From NCBI RefSeq assembly GCF_003253565.1, contig NZ_QKUF01000003.1, positions 186,001 to 250,000 of the forward strand: a stretch of DNA of 64,000 bases. The letters run 5' to 3'. Source of the DNA: Thermosporothrix hazakensis (lineage in GTDB: Bacteria > Chloroflexota > Ktedonobacteria > Ktedonobacterales > Ktedonobacteraceae). This document shows positions 44,951 through 54,233 of this stretch, in pieces. Within the stretch, counting starts at the first letter, position 1; each line of letters starts with the position of its first letter. A program made the translations under genes and the position numbers. Under the pieces are notes generated by a model. It was not told the DNA's origin. It worked only from the letters and a program-made list of their open reading frames with translations, and searched no databases.

Positions 44951-45454
44951 AGCGATGAATCAGGTACGAAACCTGTAAGCGAGTACGGGCTGTTGCCTGT
45001 GAACGTGCTGGATGGGCCCTGTCTTCTCTTTTCTTGTGATAGTCCGGTAGAGAAGAGAGAATAGCTTCCAGCATTTCAAGAAGAGGTTGTCGCGCGCCGA
45101 GAGATTTTTACCGCAACAAAACAGGCTAATCGGGCCATTGATTATACAGTTGGGTGACTTCAGAGTATACTGAACAGTGTAGGAGAGATACTCGGGTCTG
45201 CTAATTCGTGCCCGATAACCGTGATATAAAGCGAGGTTGCTCGTATGCAGAGAGCCGCGGTCTGTGCGCATAGCGTTTTCTATCAGACGACAAGACTGGC
45301 GGCACTCAGTATGTTGTGTGCAGGGGGAGTGGTGCCCTCTGTGTTTCAGGTGAACATAGTGATGTGGAAGATGATACATACTGACAAGAAATGGAACGAG
45401 TTGTGACTTCGCTGAAGATAAAGCCGTTATATTGCCATAGGAGAAACTGTCAGT
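44951..45454 (+). other. Intergenic region before the exopolysaccharide cluster
   Basis: 504 bases without a credible gene. A TCTTCTCT/AGAGAAGA hairpin lies near 45018-45056. AGGAG at 45439-45443 serves the ATG at 45455. Promoter boxes were not assigned with confidence. Confidence 0.4.
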
Positions 45455-46636
45455 ATGCATGTAGGGATCAACGCTCAGTTGTTATCGTTCGGGGAAGGGT
45501 ATCGGAATGGGGGCGTGAGCCGCTATATCCGTTTCCTGCTCACTGAGCTTGCGAGGAAGCCAGGAGAACATACATACACAGTCTTTGTGAATGGACAACA
45601 GGTAATTGATCATTTAAAGAGTCTGAATATACAACATCCTCAAATAACCTTTGTGAGTGCTCCGTGGCCGGAAGAGAAACCGATACAACGGATTCTATGG
45701 GAACAGATGACATTACCCACGCTGGTGAAGCGGTTACAGATAGATGTATTACACTCTCCCGTTAATGTATTACCCGAGCGCTTGCCTCGGACCTGTGCGG
45801 GAGTGGTCACACTACATGATCTGGCGTTTCTGCGTTTCCCGGAGGTCCTGACACGGGCCAAGCGGATCTATCATCAAACGTTTACGCTTCGGAGCCTGCG
45901 TCGCGCGACCAGACTGATTTGTGTCTCAGAGAGTACAAGGCGTGATGCGCATGAGTTAGCCGGTATTCCGCTTGAGAAGAGTCACACGGTATATCCATGC
46001 ATTGATGAGCGCTTTACTGCTGAGTATAACGAAGAGAAAATACAGGAATTTCGTCGTGCACATGGCCTGAACGATGGCTATATTTTGTATCTTGGAACAC
46101 TGGAACCACGCAAGAATATCACCCGGGTGATCGAGGCATATGCACGCTTGCGTGAAACGGAACACAGAAAAGAAAAACTGGTGCTGGCAGGGGGGAAAGG
46201 GTGGCTGTATGATGCTATATTTGCAAAAATACGAGAACTAGGTCTGGAGGAGGATGTCCTGTTTCCGGGCTATGTGGCGGATGAGCAACAGGTATACTGG
46301 TATCAGGCAGCCTCAGTATTTGTTTTTCCATCTTTATATGAAGGATTTGGTATTCCTGTCGCCGAGGCGCTGGCCTGTGGCACGCCGGTCGTAACATCTA
46401 ATGTTTCCAGCTTACCCGAGGCCGGGGCTGATCTGGCACTCTGCGTGGACCCGCAGGAGACTGAGGCGCTCTCCCGGGCGATTATGCAGGGATTAACCGA
46501 TCAGGAGTTGCGCACGAAATGTCGCCAGCAGGCATCACAGATATATCAGCGTTTCTCGGCGCAGGTAATGGTAGAACGGACTCTTGCAGTATATGAAAAA
46601 GCAGTGCAACGCTCGCATAGTGTTTCTTTACAATAG
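45455..46636 (+). CDS. GT4 family glycosyltransferase
   Basis: 393 residues, GT-B fold. The donor domain shows YILYLGTLEPRKNITRVIEAY near residue 205-225, GYVADEQQVYWYQAASVFVFPSLYEGFGIPVAEALACGTPVV with the retaining E-x7-E motif near 300. It resembles mannosyl- or rhamnosyltransferases of exopolysaccharide clusters. It is the first gene of a cluster with the phosphoglycosyltransferase, a second GT4, a Wzz-like protein and a degenerate kinase-like gene; it ends only nine bases before the next ATG. Acceptor and sugar are unknown. Confidence 0.9.
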   Translation: MHVGINAQLLSFGEGYRNGGVSRYIRFLLTELARKPGEHTYTVFVNGQQVIDHLKSLNIQHPQITFVSAPWPEEKPIQRILWEQMTLPTLVKRLQIDVLHSPVNVLPERLPRTCAGVVTLHDLAFLRFPEVLTRAKRIYHQTFTLRSLRRATRLICVSESTRRDAHELAGIPLEKSHTVYPCIDERFTAEYNEEKIQEFRRAHGLNDGYILYLGTLEPRKNITRVIEAYARLRETEHRKEKLVLAGGKGWLYDAIFAKIRELGLEEDVLFPGYVADEQQVYWYQAASVFVFPSLYEGFGIPVAEALACGTPVVTSNVSSLPEAGADLALCVDPQETEALSRAIMQGLTDQELRTKCRQQASQIYQRFSAQVMVERTLAVYEKAVQRSHSVSLQ

Positions 46637-46645
46637 AGAAAGAAT

Positions 46646-48292
46646 ATGGCACCGACCGTGAAAAGCAGTAAACTCACACCACAGACACCACAAGAGATGG
46701 CACATATGAATATTGAAAATGTACCCCCGACGTATGGCGGTTCGGATGGTGGGAGTGTAGGGCCGAGTGGGACAACCGGAGCCATCACAAAAGTCGTCAC
46801 CAGACGCCGCACACATCGCAGGCAGTGGCGTATTTTTGAATGTATTGCAATGCTGATCCTGGATGGCTGGCTCATCTACACGGCCTTCCAGATGGCCTAC
46901 ATCCTGCGAGATGCTCTTGATTCACAAAATAGTTATCTGAGTGCTCTTCTGAAAAATGTTCGAAATAATCTCCTGGATAATGACCCCGGTTCCTATAGAC
47001 TGGCACCGGTTGAGTCATTCTTGCTATTGGAGATCTCTATTGTTGTTGGCCTGCTGCTCATTTTTATGTTTAGAGGTCTGTATAGTTTGCGTCTGACAGG
47101 CACCTGGTTTCGGCAGGTCAAAATTATTGCCAGTTCAGCCACGATAGGGCTCTGTTTTCTGATCGCGTATTACTTCGCTTTTCAGCCGCTTGGCACATCG
47201 CGCTTGCTCTTCCTCTTTGTGTGGATTGTCTCAATTCTGGTACTCAGTCTCGGGCGTCTGCTCGTCTCAGGGGGAATGAGCCTGCTCTATCGTATGGGCC
47301 TGGGCGAGACGCGGTTACTGGTGGTTGGCTCGGGACGGCTTGGGAAAATGGTGCTACAGCATATTGCCGCCAATCCCAATCTTGGCTACTCTATTGTTGG
47401 TTTCCTGCATGACTTAAGCGATAATGCTACCGGAGATTTTGGCCGTTTCAAAATGCTTGGCACGATCGATGACATGGCAATGGTGATTCGGACGATGCAG
47501 ATTGACGAGGTCATTATTGCCTTGCCCTCGGATATGCATCAACATGTGATTAAGACGGTCAAGCTGTGTGAACGGCTCGGAACCTCCTTTAAATTAATCC
47601 CTGACCTCTATGGAATGAGTCTGTCACGCATTGACATGGAGTCCATTGAGGGCATTCCGCTGATCGGTATTCGACCGCTTTCGCTCAACACCTTCCAGCG
47701 GATTGTGACGCGCCTGGTTGATATTATCGGGGCGGCGCTGGCGTTACTGATAGGTTCACCAATCTGGCTAGCGCTGGCGTTGATTATTAAGTGTACCTCT
47801 GAGGGACCGGTCATCTATAAGCAGACGCGTGTTGGCCTGAACGGAGAACATTTTCAGATGTACAAATTCCGGTCTATGTATAAGGATGCTGATCAGCGTC
47901 TGGCGCAGTTGCTCGCCCGGAACGAGGCTCAGGGACCGCTCTTTAAAATGAAAGATGATCCGCGTGTCACTCCGATTGGCAAGTTACTCCGTCAGACCAG
48001 TCTGGACGAGGTGCCACAGTTATTCAATGTATTGAAGGGTGAAATGAGCCTGGTGGGCCCGCGTCCACCGCTTCCACGTGAGGTTGCTCAATATGAGGAA
48101 TGGCAGAAAGGGCGGCTGGCGATCAAGCCCGGGATGACGGGTCTGTGGCAGGTGCGCGGCAGGAGTAATCTGAGCTTTGATGAGGGAGTGCTGCTGGATC
48201 TGTACTACATCGAGAACTGGTCTATGCGGCTCTACTTCCAGATTCTGTTAAGCACTATCCCGGCTGTCTTATTGCGGCGTGGAGCCTACTAG
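46646..48292 (+). CDS. Polyprenyl glycosylphosphotransferase (WcaJ/WbaP-type)
   Basis: 548 residues. Several membrane helices near residues 70-235, a Rossmann-like CoA-binding domain (TRLLVVGSGRLGKMVLQHI) near 230-360, and a C-terminal bacterial sugar transferase domain: KCTSEGPVIYKQTRVGLNGEHFQMYKFRSMY and TSLDEVPQLFNVLKGEMSLVGPRP, which include the active-site Asp-Glu pair. This enzyme starts exopolysaccharide repeats by moving a sugar-1-phosphate to undecaprenyl phosphate. It follows a GT4 gene by nine bases. No flippase or polymerase lies in the visible part of the cluster. Confidence 0.93.
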   Translation: MAPTVKSSKLTPQTPQEMAHMNIENVPPTYGGSDGGSVGPSGTTGAITKVVTRRRTHRRQWRIFECIAMLILDGWLIYTAFQMAYILRDALDSQNSYLSALLKNVRNNLLDNDPGSYRLAPVESFLLLEISIVVGLLLIFMFRGLYSLRLTGTWFRQVKIIASSATIGLCFLIAYYFAFQPLGTSRLLFLFVWIVSILVLSLGRLLVSGGMSLLYRMGLGETRLLVVGSGRLGKMVLQHIAANPNLGYSIVGFLHDLSDNATGDFGRFKMLGTIDDMAMVIRTMQIDEVIIALPSDMHQHVIKTVKLCERLGTSFKLIPDLYGMSLSRIDMESIEGIPLIGIRPLSLNTFQRIVTRLVDIIGAALALLIGSPIWLALALIIKCTSEGPVIYKQTRVGLNGEHFQMYKFRSMYKDADQRLAQLLARNEAQGPLFKMKDDPRVTPIGKLLRQTSLDEVPQLFNVLKGEMSLVGPRPPLPREVAQYEEWQKGRLAIKPGMTGLWQVRGRSNLSFDEGVLLDLYYIENWSMRLYFQILLSTIPAVLLRRGAY

Positions 48293-48464
48293 AGAACACT
48301 GGTCGCCGTTTGTGGTAGTCCTGCTGCGAACGGCGAAGTTTTGCTATTGCATATATGACGACTAAAAAAGGGTATCTGGTAGCAACAAAATGGTCTGAAA
48401 AAGCGATATGTGAAAGGAGGCACGGCAGTTCTTAATTGTAAAGGAGAGCCATGCCGTATAGTAT

Positions 48465-49598
48465 ATGAAAGTAGCACTGGTTCACGATTACCTTAATCAG
48501 ATGGGGGGAGCAGAGCGTGTGGTGCTGGCGTTACATGAGATCTTTCCTGACGCGCCGCTCTATACCTCGATCTATGATCCCGATAGGGTTGATCCTGCTT
48601 TCCGCAAGATGGATATTCGTACCTCGTTTATGCAGAAGCTGCCCTGGGTAACGAAACATCATCAGCCCTATTTGCCGCTGTATCCATTCGCAATGGAGAA
48701 GCTGGATTTACGCGGCTATGATCTTGTTCTGAGCAGCTCTAGTGCGTTCGGCAAGGGGGTGATTACGCGCCCGGAGACCATGCACATCTGTTATTGTCAT
48801 ACGCCTATGCGCTGGTGCTGGAATTATGATGAATATATCGAGCGCGAGCAGTTGGGAAAGGTGGCGCGTGGTGTGCTGCCCTTCCTGATTACAGGTCTGC
48901 GAATGTGGGATCAGACCAGTGCCATGCGCGTTGACCATTTTATTGCGAACTCGCCGACCATCGCGGAGCGTATTCGGAAATACTATCGGCGCGAGTCGGT
49001 GGTGATTCCGCCTCCGGTGGAGGCCAGTCGTTTTCCCTTTGATCCACAGACACAACCGGAATCGTATTTTCTTGTAGTCAGCCGCCTGGCTCCCTATAAA
49101 CGGATCGATCTCGCGATTGAAGCCTGTAACCGCTTGCGCCTTCCCCTGATCATTATTGGTGGTGGACGTGATGAGGAGCGTTTGCGCCGGCTGGCTGGTC
49201 CCACCATTCATTTTCTTGGGCGCTTGCCAGATAGCGAGGTGATTCATTACTTCAGGCATTGTCGGGCGCTGCTCTTCCCGGGTGAGGAGGATTTTGGCAT
49301 TACTCCACTAGAGGCGCAGGCCGCGGGGCGTCCGGTGATCGCGTATGGCGCCGGCGGGGCGCTGGCCTCAATTGTTGAGGGCGTGACAGGTCTCTTCTTC
49401 CGTGAGCAGACGGTTGAGAGTCTGGTTGAAGTCCTGGAACAGTTCGATGAGCGGCAATTCCAGCCAGAAGCGATCCGAAACCATGCGCTTGAGTTTGACA
49501 CGCCTCGCTTTCAACGTCGCGTGCAGCAATTCATTGAAGCAAAAATACAGGCGGCGAAATCAGGGGAGTCATCTCGCTCCAGTAGCGATGTGCTCTAA
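48465..49598 (+). CDS. GT4 family glycosyltransferase
   Basis: 377 residues. It starts MKVALVHDYLNQMGGAERVV, the GT4 acceptor-side motif, and has the donor motif YFLVVSRLAPYKRIDLAIEAC near 195-215 and LLFPGEEDFGITPLEAQAAGRPVIAYGAGGA with E-x7-E near 280. Members of this group, including WcaJ-cluster mannosyltransferases, add the second or later sugar. GGAGAGCC precedes the ATG. It is followed by 29 bases and a GTG start of the Wzz-like gene. Confidence 0.9.
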   Translation: MKVALVHDYLNQMGGAERVVLALHEIFPDAPLYTSIYDPDRVDPAFRKMDIRTSFMQKLPWVTKHHQPYLPLYPFAMEKLDLRGYDLVLSSSSAFGKGVITRPETMHICYCHTPMRWCWNYDEYIEREQLGKVARGVLPFLITGLRMWDQTSAMRVDHFIANSPTIAERIRKYYRRESVVIPPPVEASRFPFDPQTQPESYFLVVSRLAPYKRIDLAIEACNRLRLPLIIIGGGRDEERLRRLAGPTIHFLGRLPDSEVIHYFRHCRALLFPGEEDFGITPLEAQAAGRPVIAYGAGGALASIVEGVTGLFFREQTVESLVEVLEQFDERQFQPEAIRNHALEFDTPRFQRRVQQFIEAKIQAAKSGESSRSSSDVL

Positions 49599-49627
49599 CA
49601 GAACAGGTCCAGAAAGGGAGGAGTGAC

Positions 49628-50407
49628 GTGGAGTTACGTGCATATGGAGCCATTCTTATGCGGCGGCTCTGGATTATTCTGCTGGTGGTTGGACTGGCTG
49701 CCCTGTACGCTGGCTTTCAGTTCTATCACTTGATACAGACGCCTGGAGCGCTGAAAGCCTATCAATCCCAGATAACGGTTCGCATCGGTATTCAGGCCTC
49801 GACACAGCAAAATGGGGCAAGCTATGGCGATCTGATTACGGCGGCTGAAACGTTCGCTGATGAGCTGGCAAAAGGTCCGGTCATGACATCACCGGTTTTT
49901 GCCTCGCAGATCAAGCAGCAACTTGAAGCTGACAGACAACAGAAAGCGGTGGGAGGGCCGCCAGATGTGGGCGCGATTGCGCGTTCTATTACTGTCTCAA
50001 ACTTTCATAGCGTTGTCACGGTCACTGTGAACTGGTCCTCTCCCGCGGGAGCCCAGGCGATTGCGCGTGCGGTCGGAGAAGTGATGCAACACCATATCGG
50101 TGATTATCTCGACTATGAAATCAGGGGCAATAATGCAGCTAATGCGAAGAACAAGCATGCACAGCCGTCCGCCCAGATTGTTAATGACGCCACTGAGCCT
50201 GTGCAGGTTGAGGGCTTCGCTGGTAATAAACCACTCTTGCTGGTTGCACTTGTGCTGGTCGCTTTGATCATCGGGGTTGCTCTGGCCTTCTTGATGGAGT
50301 ATCTGGATGATCGCGTACGAAGCAAAGAAGAGGTTGAGCGCCTGCTTCAGCTTCCAGTGATCGCCGAGCTTCCGCGCATACCGGTACCGGGGAAAGAGAA
50401 GCGTTAG
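49628..50407 (+). CDS. Wzz-like chain-length/co-polymerase protein
   Basis: 259 residues from a GTG start, preceded by GGGAGGAG. Two membrane helices frame the protein: residues about 12-34 (RLWIILLVVGLAALYAGFQFY) and 195-220 (LLLVALVLVALIIGVALAFLMEYLDD), with a periplasmic middle. This is the Wzz/CapA polysaccharide co-polymerase layout, in which a kinase partner sits at the cytoplasmic C-terminus. The short C-tail ends PRIPVPGKEKR without a Tyr cluster, so the usual phosphorylation target is missing here. Confidence 0.8.
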   Translation: MELRAYGAILMRRLWIILLVVGLAALYAGFQFYHLIQTPGALKAYQSQITVRIGIQASTQQNGASYGDLITAAETFADELAKGPVMTSPVFASQIKQQLEADRQQKAVGGPPDVGAIARSITVSNFHSVVTVTVNWSSPAGAQAIARAVGEVMQHHIGDYLDYEIRGNNAANAKNKHAQPSAQIVNDATEPVQVEGFAGNKPLLLVALVLVALIIGVALAFLMEYLDDRVRSKEEVERLLQLPVIAELPRIPVPGKEKR

Positions 50408-50450
50408 TCACCCATTTGGGAAAAGGGTAACCGACAGAGGTTTACTTTTG

Positions 50451-50479
50451 TTGACAGAGCACGTGGCGGCTTTTATAGT
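50451..50479 (+). promoter_or_regulatory. Promoter of the kinase-like gene
   Basis: TTGACA (50451-50456), 17-bp spacer, TATAGT (50474-50479). Start near 50486, 113 bases before the GTG. Confidence 0.65.
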
Positions 50480-50598
50480 ACAGAAAGTTTGTGGAACGGC
50501 GGAGAAGGATATACTGGCTCTCTCCGCTTCTTTATATCTCCTGAACGATTCGGTACAATGACACTGAGAAATGGTTCAGGATGGTAAGGAGCGAGTAC

Positions 50599-51285
50599 GT
50601 GGGAACGTCTGACAAGGAAAAACTGGCGCTGCTTACTGATTTTGATAGCAGTTCAGCGTATAGCCGCGCTTTCCATACATTCTATACCAATCTTCGCTTG
50701 AGTTGGGATGTAGAACAGTTCAAACAGTATGTTATTCTCGTAGCTACACCCGTTTCTTCTCAAGGAAGAGTGTATACCTGTGCGAATCTTGCGATTGCGG
50801 CGGCACTTCATGGAACCACGACAGTGCTGGTTGATGCAGATGTGCAGGAACCAAAATTGCACACTTATTTCGGGATAAACAGCGTGAATGGTCTCAGCGA
50901 TCTCCTGGCTGAGGAGGAAGCGATTGAAAACAGGGTGGCAACAATGTGCAATGAGACCTTTGTCTCCGGCCTCTCATTACTCACTGCCGGCATGACGAAG
51001 TTAACGGAACTGGATGTGCAGCGCCTTTTGCTCAAGCATAGTGCCTCTCTGGTGGCAGGTTTACGCTCGTACCTCTCATGGAAAACAGCGGAACCGGGGC
51101 TTATTATCTTCAACTGTGCTCCGATTCTGATGAATGTCAATGCATCAATTGTGAGCGCTGTTGTCGATCAGACGTTCCTGCTTATTGAGAATGGTCGGAC
51201 CTCGTATGCTCAGGCAAAACAGGCTCAAGAGCAACTTCTTCGCGCCCACGCAAGGATTGCAGGTGTTATTATGATGGACGGGTAG
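50599..51285 (+). CDS. BY-kinase-like ATPase with degenerate Walker motifs
   Basis: 228 residues. The fold matches CpsD/CapB tyrosine kinases that partner with Wzz proteins: SRAFHTFYTNLRL, the Walker A strand at residues 47-58, Walker A-prime VLVDADVQEPKLH (76-88) and a Walker B strand LIIFNCAPIL (168-177). However, the P-loop reads TPVSSQGRV, so the Lys-Ser of GKS is lost, and the Walker B Asp is Asn. No Tyr cluster is at the C-terminus. The protein is likely unable to hydrolyse ATP in the usual way. The GTG at 50599 follows AAGGAG at 7-8 bases and is better than ATG 50581. It has its own promoter. Confidence 0.75.
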   Translation: MGTSDKEKLALLTDFDSSSAYSRAFHTFYTNLRLSWDVEQFKQYVILVATPVSSQGRVYTCANLAIAAALHGTTTVLVDADVQEPKLHTYFGINSVNGLSDLLAEEEAIENRVATMCNETFVSGLSLLTAGMTKLTELDVQRLLLKHSASLVAGLRSYLSWKTAEPGLIIFNCAPILMNVNASIVSAVVDQTFLLIENGRTSYAQAKQAQEQLLRAHARIAGVIMMDG

Positions 51286-51352
51286 AAATGTTGAATGGGA
51301 CAATGAATTGATTCGACACACCACAATTGCACACTGATGAGGAGGGCTTCGT

Positions 51353-52018
51353 ATGCAAGGACGACAAGGACGAGAGGGAGAGTCTCGGGAAACGCCTCTA
51401 GGGAGGAAGGCGGCCTCGGTCAATGGGTCAGGACGGCAACCAACTATACCGCAGCGTCCTCCCGGTATGACTCGGGTCTCTAAACCTCCTGCGACTCGGA
51501 AGGTGGAACGCCCAAAGCGGGAGAATAATCCCCAGGGGGCACGGAAGAGGGCGCTCATTTTACTCGGGGTTCTGGTCCTGTGCGCTGCTGTCTCGCTGGC
51601 CGGCGGGTACGGGTTATTTAATCTGGTAAAAGGTATTCAAGCAAGTGCCGGGCCTTCTCAGACTATCTCTTCATTTCTGGTTGCTCTCGATAAACAGGAC
51701 TACCAGAACGCGTATACCTATCTGGGTGCAGGCATTACTCTACAGCAGTCTCAGGAGCAGTTTGCCAATCAGGCAAAACAGCTCGATGCCTGTTATGGGA
51801 AGGTGATTGACTACTCGCAGCAAGAGGGATCTGCTGTCTATGAGGAGAATGGGAACATCCAGAAATATAGCTATACAATCAAACGGGAACATATGGAGAA
51901 ACCCTACACGCTTGTGTTAACGGTGCAGCAAGAGCAGGATACCGGGGACTGGAAGATTTCTGATTATGGAACGCTCGGCCCTGATAAGAAGAGCGCTCCA
52001 GCCTGCGCGACAAAGTAG
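51353..52018 (+). CDS. Single-span membrane protein with NTF2-like outer domain
   Basis: 221 residues. A Pro/Arg-rich cytoplasmic stretch (1-65), a membrane helix (about residues 66-90), then TISSFLVALDKQDYQNAYTYLGAGITLQQSQEQFANQAKQL, the pattern of DUF4878/lumazine-like outer domains, which often sit next to envelope enzymes. Two Cys (DACYGK and APACATK) could pair. The gene lies between the kinase-like gene and the sortase. Function unknown. Confidence 0.75.
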   Translation: MQGRQGREGESRETPLGRKAASVNGSGRQPTIPQRPPGMTRVSKPPATRKVERPKRENNPQGARKRALILLGVLVLCAAVSLAGGYGLFNLVKGIQASAGPSQTISSFLVALDKQDYQNAYTYLGAGITLQQSQEQFANQAKQLDACYGKVIDYSQQEGSAVYEENGNIQKYSYTIKREHMEKPYTLVLTVQQEQDTGDWKISDYGTLGPDKKSAPACATK

Positions 52019-52027
52019 CGAAATAAG

Positions 52028-52058
52028 AACCTCCCGGCAATCGCGGGAGGTTTTCTTT
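52028..52058 (+). terminator. Terminator after the 221-residue gene
   Basis: AACCTCCCG (52028-52036) pairs with CGGGAGGTT (52044-52052), then T-rich tail. Confidence 0.85.
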
Positions 52059-52069
52059 TGTCCGGAAGG

Positions 52070-52099
52070 TTGTCGAAAAAGGATGATATAGGCTATACT
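52070..52099 (+). promoter_or_regulatory. Promoter of the sortase gene
   Basis: TTGTCG (52070-52075), 18-bp spacer, TATACT (52094-52099). Start near 52106. Confidence 0.55.
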
Positions 52100-52137
52100 G
52101 CAAGAAAAAGCGGTACCATGTTTCATAAGGGAAGGCT

Positions 52138-52731
52138 ATGAAAAAGGCACTTTTTTTCGGGCTGCTTCTGTTGCTGGTTGTCGGGGGCATTCTGGCATAT
52201 AACGTCAGGCAAGGGAGTGGTCAGGCTGCGCCCGAGGCCTATAGTAGTAAACCTGCTCCCTGGCAACCCGCCCGGTTACAGATCCCTCGTTTACAGATTG
52301 ATGCACCAGTGCTGGGAGTTGGCGCTACTGCGTCGGGCAAGATGGATGCGCCCACCTCGCAGGCGATAAATTCTCCCTACTGGACCAGCGTCTTCTGGTA
52401 CACGCTTGGCGTCTCTCCCGGGCAACAGGGAAACGCTGTGATTGCCGGTCATGTGGATAAAACAGGCGGCGATCCGGCAATTTTCTGGAATCTGAAAGTA
52501 TTACAGCCGGGAGATGAGCTGCAAGTGCAATTAGGAGATGCAAGCATTGTACGCTTTGTGGTAGAGCGGCTGGAAAGCTATCCGGCGGAAACGACTGATG
52601 CCGAGGTAATGAAGCAGGTGTTTGGCCCCACTACAGAGCGTCGTTTGAACCTGATTACCTGTAGTGGAGCCTGGACTGAACATGGCTACGATCAACGCCT
52701 TGTGGCTTTTACCCGCCTGGCATCAGCGTAG
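52138..52731 (+). CDS. Class F-type sortase
   Basis: 197 residues. An N-terminal signal/anchor helix (residues 4-21) and a sortase domain with catalytic H105 (GNAVIAGHVD), C175 (NLITCSGAW) and R187 (DQRLVAF). Sortases cleave a sorting motif and join the protein to the cell wall or to another protein. Class F enzymes are common in Actinobacteria and Chloroflexota. No LPxTG-like substrate is adjacent. The stop at 52729-52731 is one base away from the convergent dehydrogenase stop. Confidence 0.88.
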   Translation: MKKALFFGLLLLLVVGGILAYNVRQGSGQAAPEAYSSKPAPWQPARLQIPRLQIDAPVLGVGATASGKMDAPTSQAINSPYWTSVFWYTLGVSPGQQGNAVIAGHVDKTGGDPAIFWNLKVLQPGDELQVQLGDASIVRFVVERLESYPAETTDAEVMKQVFGPTTERRLNLITCSGAWTEHGYDQRLVAFTRLASA

Positions 52732-52732
52732 C

Positions 52733-53926
52733 TCAGGCGAAAGCATCAAGTCCCGTGATGGCCTGCCCGATAATCAGGGTGTGAATATCGTCGGTTCCTT
52801 CATACGTGAAGACCGATTCCAGGTTATTCATATGCCGGATAATCGGGTATTCCAGCGTGATGCCGTTCGCTCCCAGAATGGTGCGGGCCTCGCGGGCAAT
52901 ATTGAGGGCCTCGCGGCAATTGTTGCTTTTCGCCACTGAGATCTGAACCGGGTGTAGCAGATCTTCATCTTTCAGGCGACCAAGCTGAAGGGCCAATAAC
53001 TGGGCTTTGACCAGCTCGGTCGCAATAAGCGCCAGTTTGCGCTGGACAAGCTGGAAACTGGCGATAGGCTTCTTAAACTGGATACGTGTTTTTGCATAGT
53101 CCAGTGCTGTCTCGAAACAGGTACGGGCGGCTCCAAGAACCCCCCAGGCGATTCCATATCGCGCTTCATTCAGACAGGAGAGAGGGCCACGCATCCCCTT
53201 GACATTGGGAAGCATGTTTTCAACAGGGATGCGGCAATCCTCAAAGTGCAGCTCTGAGGTCACGGAGGCGCGGAGTGAGAGCTTTTGATGGATGTCGCTG
53301 GTGGTAAATCCTGGGGTGCCACGTTCAACTAGGAACCCACGAATGCCGTCATCGGTTCTGGCCCAGACAACTGCCAGATCAGCTATGCCGCCGTTGGTAA
53401 TCCACATCTTGGTTCCATTCAAAATATAGTGGTTTCCATCTCGACGCGCTGTTGTGCGCATACCAGCGGCTTCGCTGCCGAAATCAGGTTCAGTCAGGCC
53501 AAAACAGCCGATCACTTCACCCCGGGCCATACGAGGAAGCCAGCGCTGCTTTTGCTCCTCAGAACCAAAGGCATAGATGGGGAACATTGCCAGTGAGCCT
53601 TGCACCGAAACAAAGGAACGCAGGCCACTATCGCCGGCCTCAAGTTCCTGGCAGGCAAGTCCGTAACAGACGGCGTTTAGGCCCGCGCAATCGTAGCCAT
53701 CAAGATGCATGCCAAGCAGCCCCATTTCGGCCACTTCCGGGATCAACTCACGGGGAAAGGTACCCGCTTCAAAGTGCTGATCGATGCCTGGAAGGACGCG
53801 CTCGCGCACAAATTTGCGTACGGTATCGCGTACCATACGCTCCTCGTCAGAAAGCATATGGTCAATATTATACAGGTCGGTGGCTGATGGTACTTGCGCC
53901 AGGCGTTCAGACGTAATGAGTGTCAT
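52733..53926 (-). CDS. Acyl-CoA dehydrogenase, glutaryl-CoA dehydrogenase-like
   Basis: 397 residues. The glutaryl-CoA subfamily is indicated by SGLRSFVSVQGSLAMFPI, where the Arg binds the glutaryl carboxylate, and by FTYEGTDDIHTLIIGQAITG, which holds the catalytic Glu near residue 374. Other FAD family motifs are GCFGLTEPDFGSEAAGM and KMWITNGG. It would convert glutaryl-CoA to crotonyl-CoA in lysine/tryptophan catabolism. No catabolic partner gene is adjacent. Start ATG 53926; convergent with the sortase with one intervening base and no terminator between them. Confidence 0.92.
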   Translation of the reverse strand: MTLITSERLAQVPSATDLYNIDHMLSDEERMVRDTVRKFVRERVLPGIDQHFEAGTFPRELIPEVAEMGLLGMHLDGYDCAGLNAVCYGLACQELEAGDSGLRSFVSVQGSLAMFPIYAFGSEEQKQRWLPRMARGEVIGCFGLTEPDFGSEAAGMRTTARRDGNHYILNGTKMWITNGGIADLAVVWARTDDGIRGFLVERGTPGFTTSDIHQKLSLRASVTSELHFEDCRIPVENMLPNVKGMRGPLSCLNEARYGIAWGVLGAARTCFETALDYAKTRIQFKKPIASFQLVQRKLALIATELVKAQLLALQLGRLKDEDLLHPVQISVAKSNNCREALNIAREARTILGANGITLEYPIIRHMNNLESVFTYEGTDDIHTLIIGQAITGLDAFA

Positions 53927-54233
53927 AGAAATCTCTATTCCCCTTTTGTAATAAACCTGATCGAAGAGTATGCTCTTCGTTGAGCATATGTAGCCCTTCA
54001 GCTATTATATACTCCAATTGGTGGAGAGTGGTAGGGAGGAATTGGCTTCGGGAGAGAAGTATTTAGGAAAAAATAGGGGGAGAAGGGCTATTTCTCCCGA
54101 AATCTTAAACTTGCCTCCCTTTCTTTCGTATAATCTGGAGAACAGAGCGATGTGGCGCTATAGATGGTAAGAGGTGTGATACCGTATAAAAAGAATCTGA
54201 AATGTGAAGAAGAGCGTTATGCAAGGAATGAAT

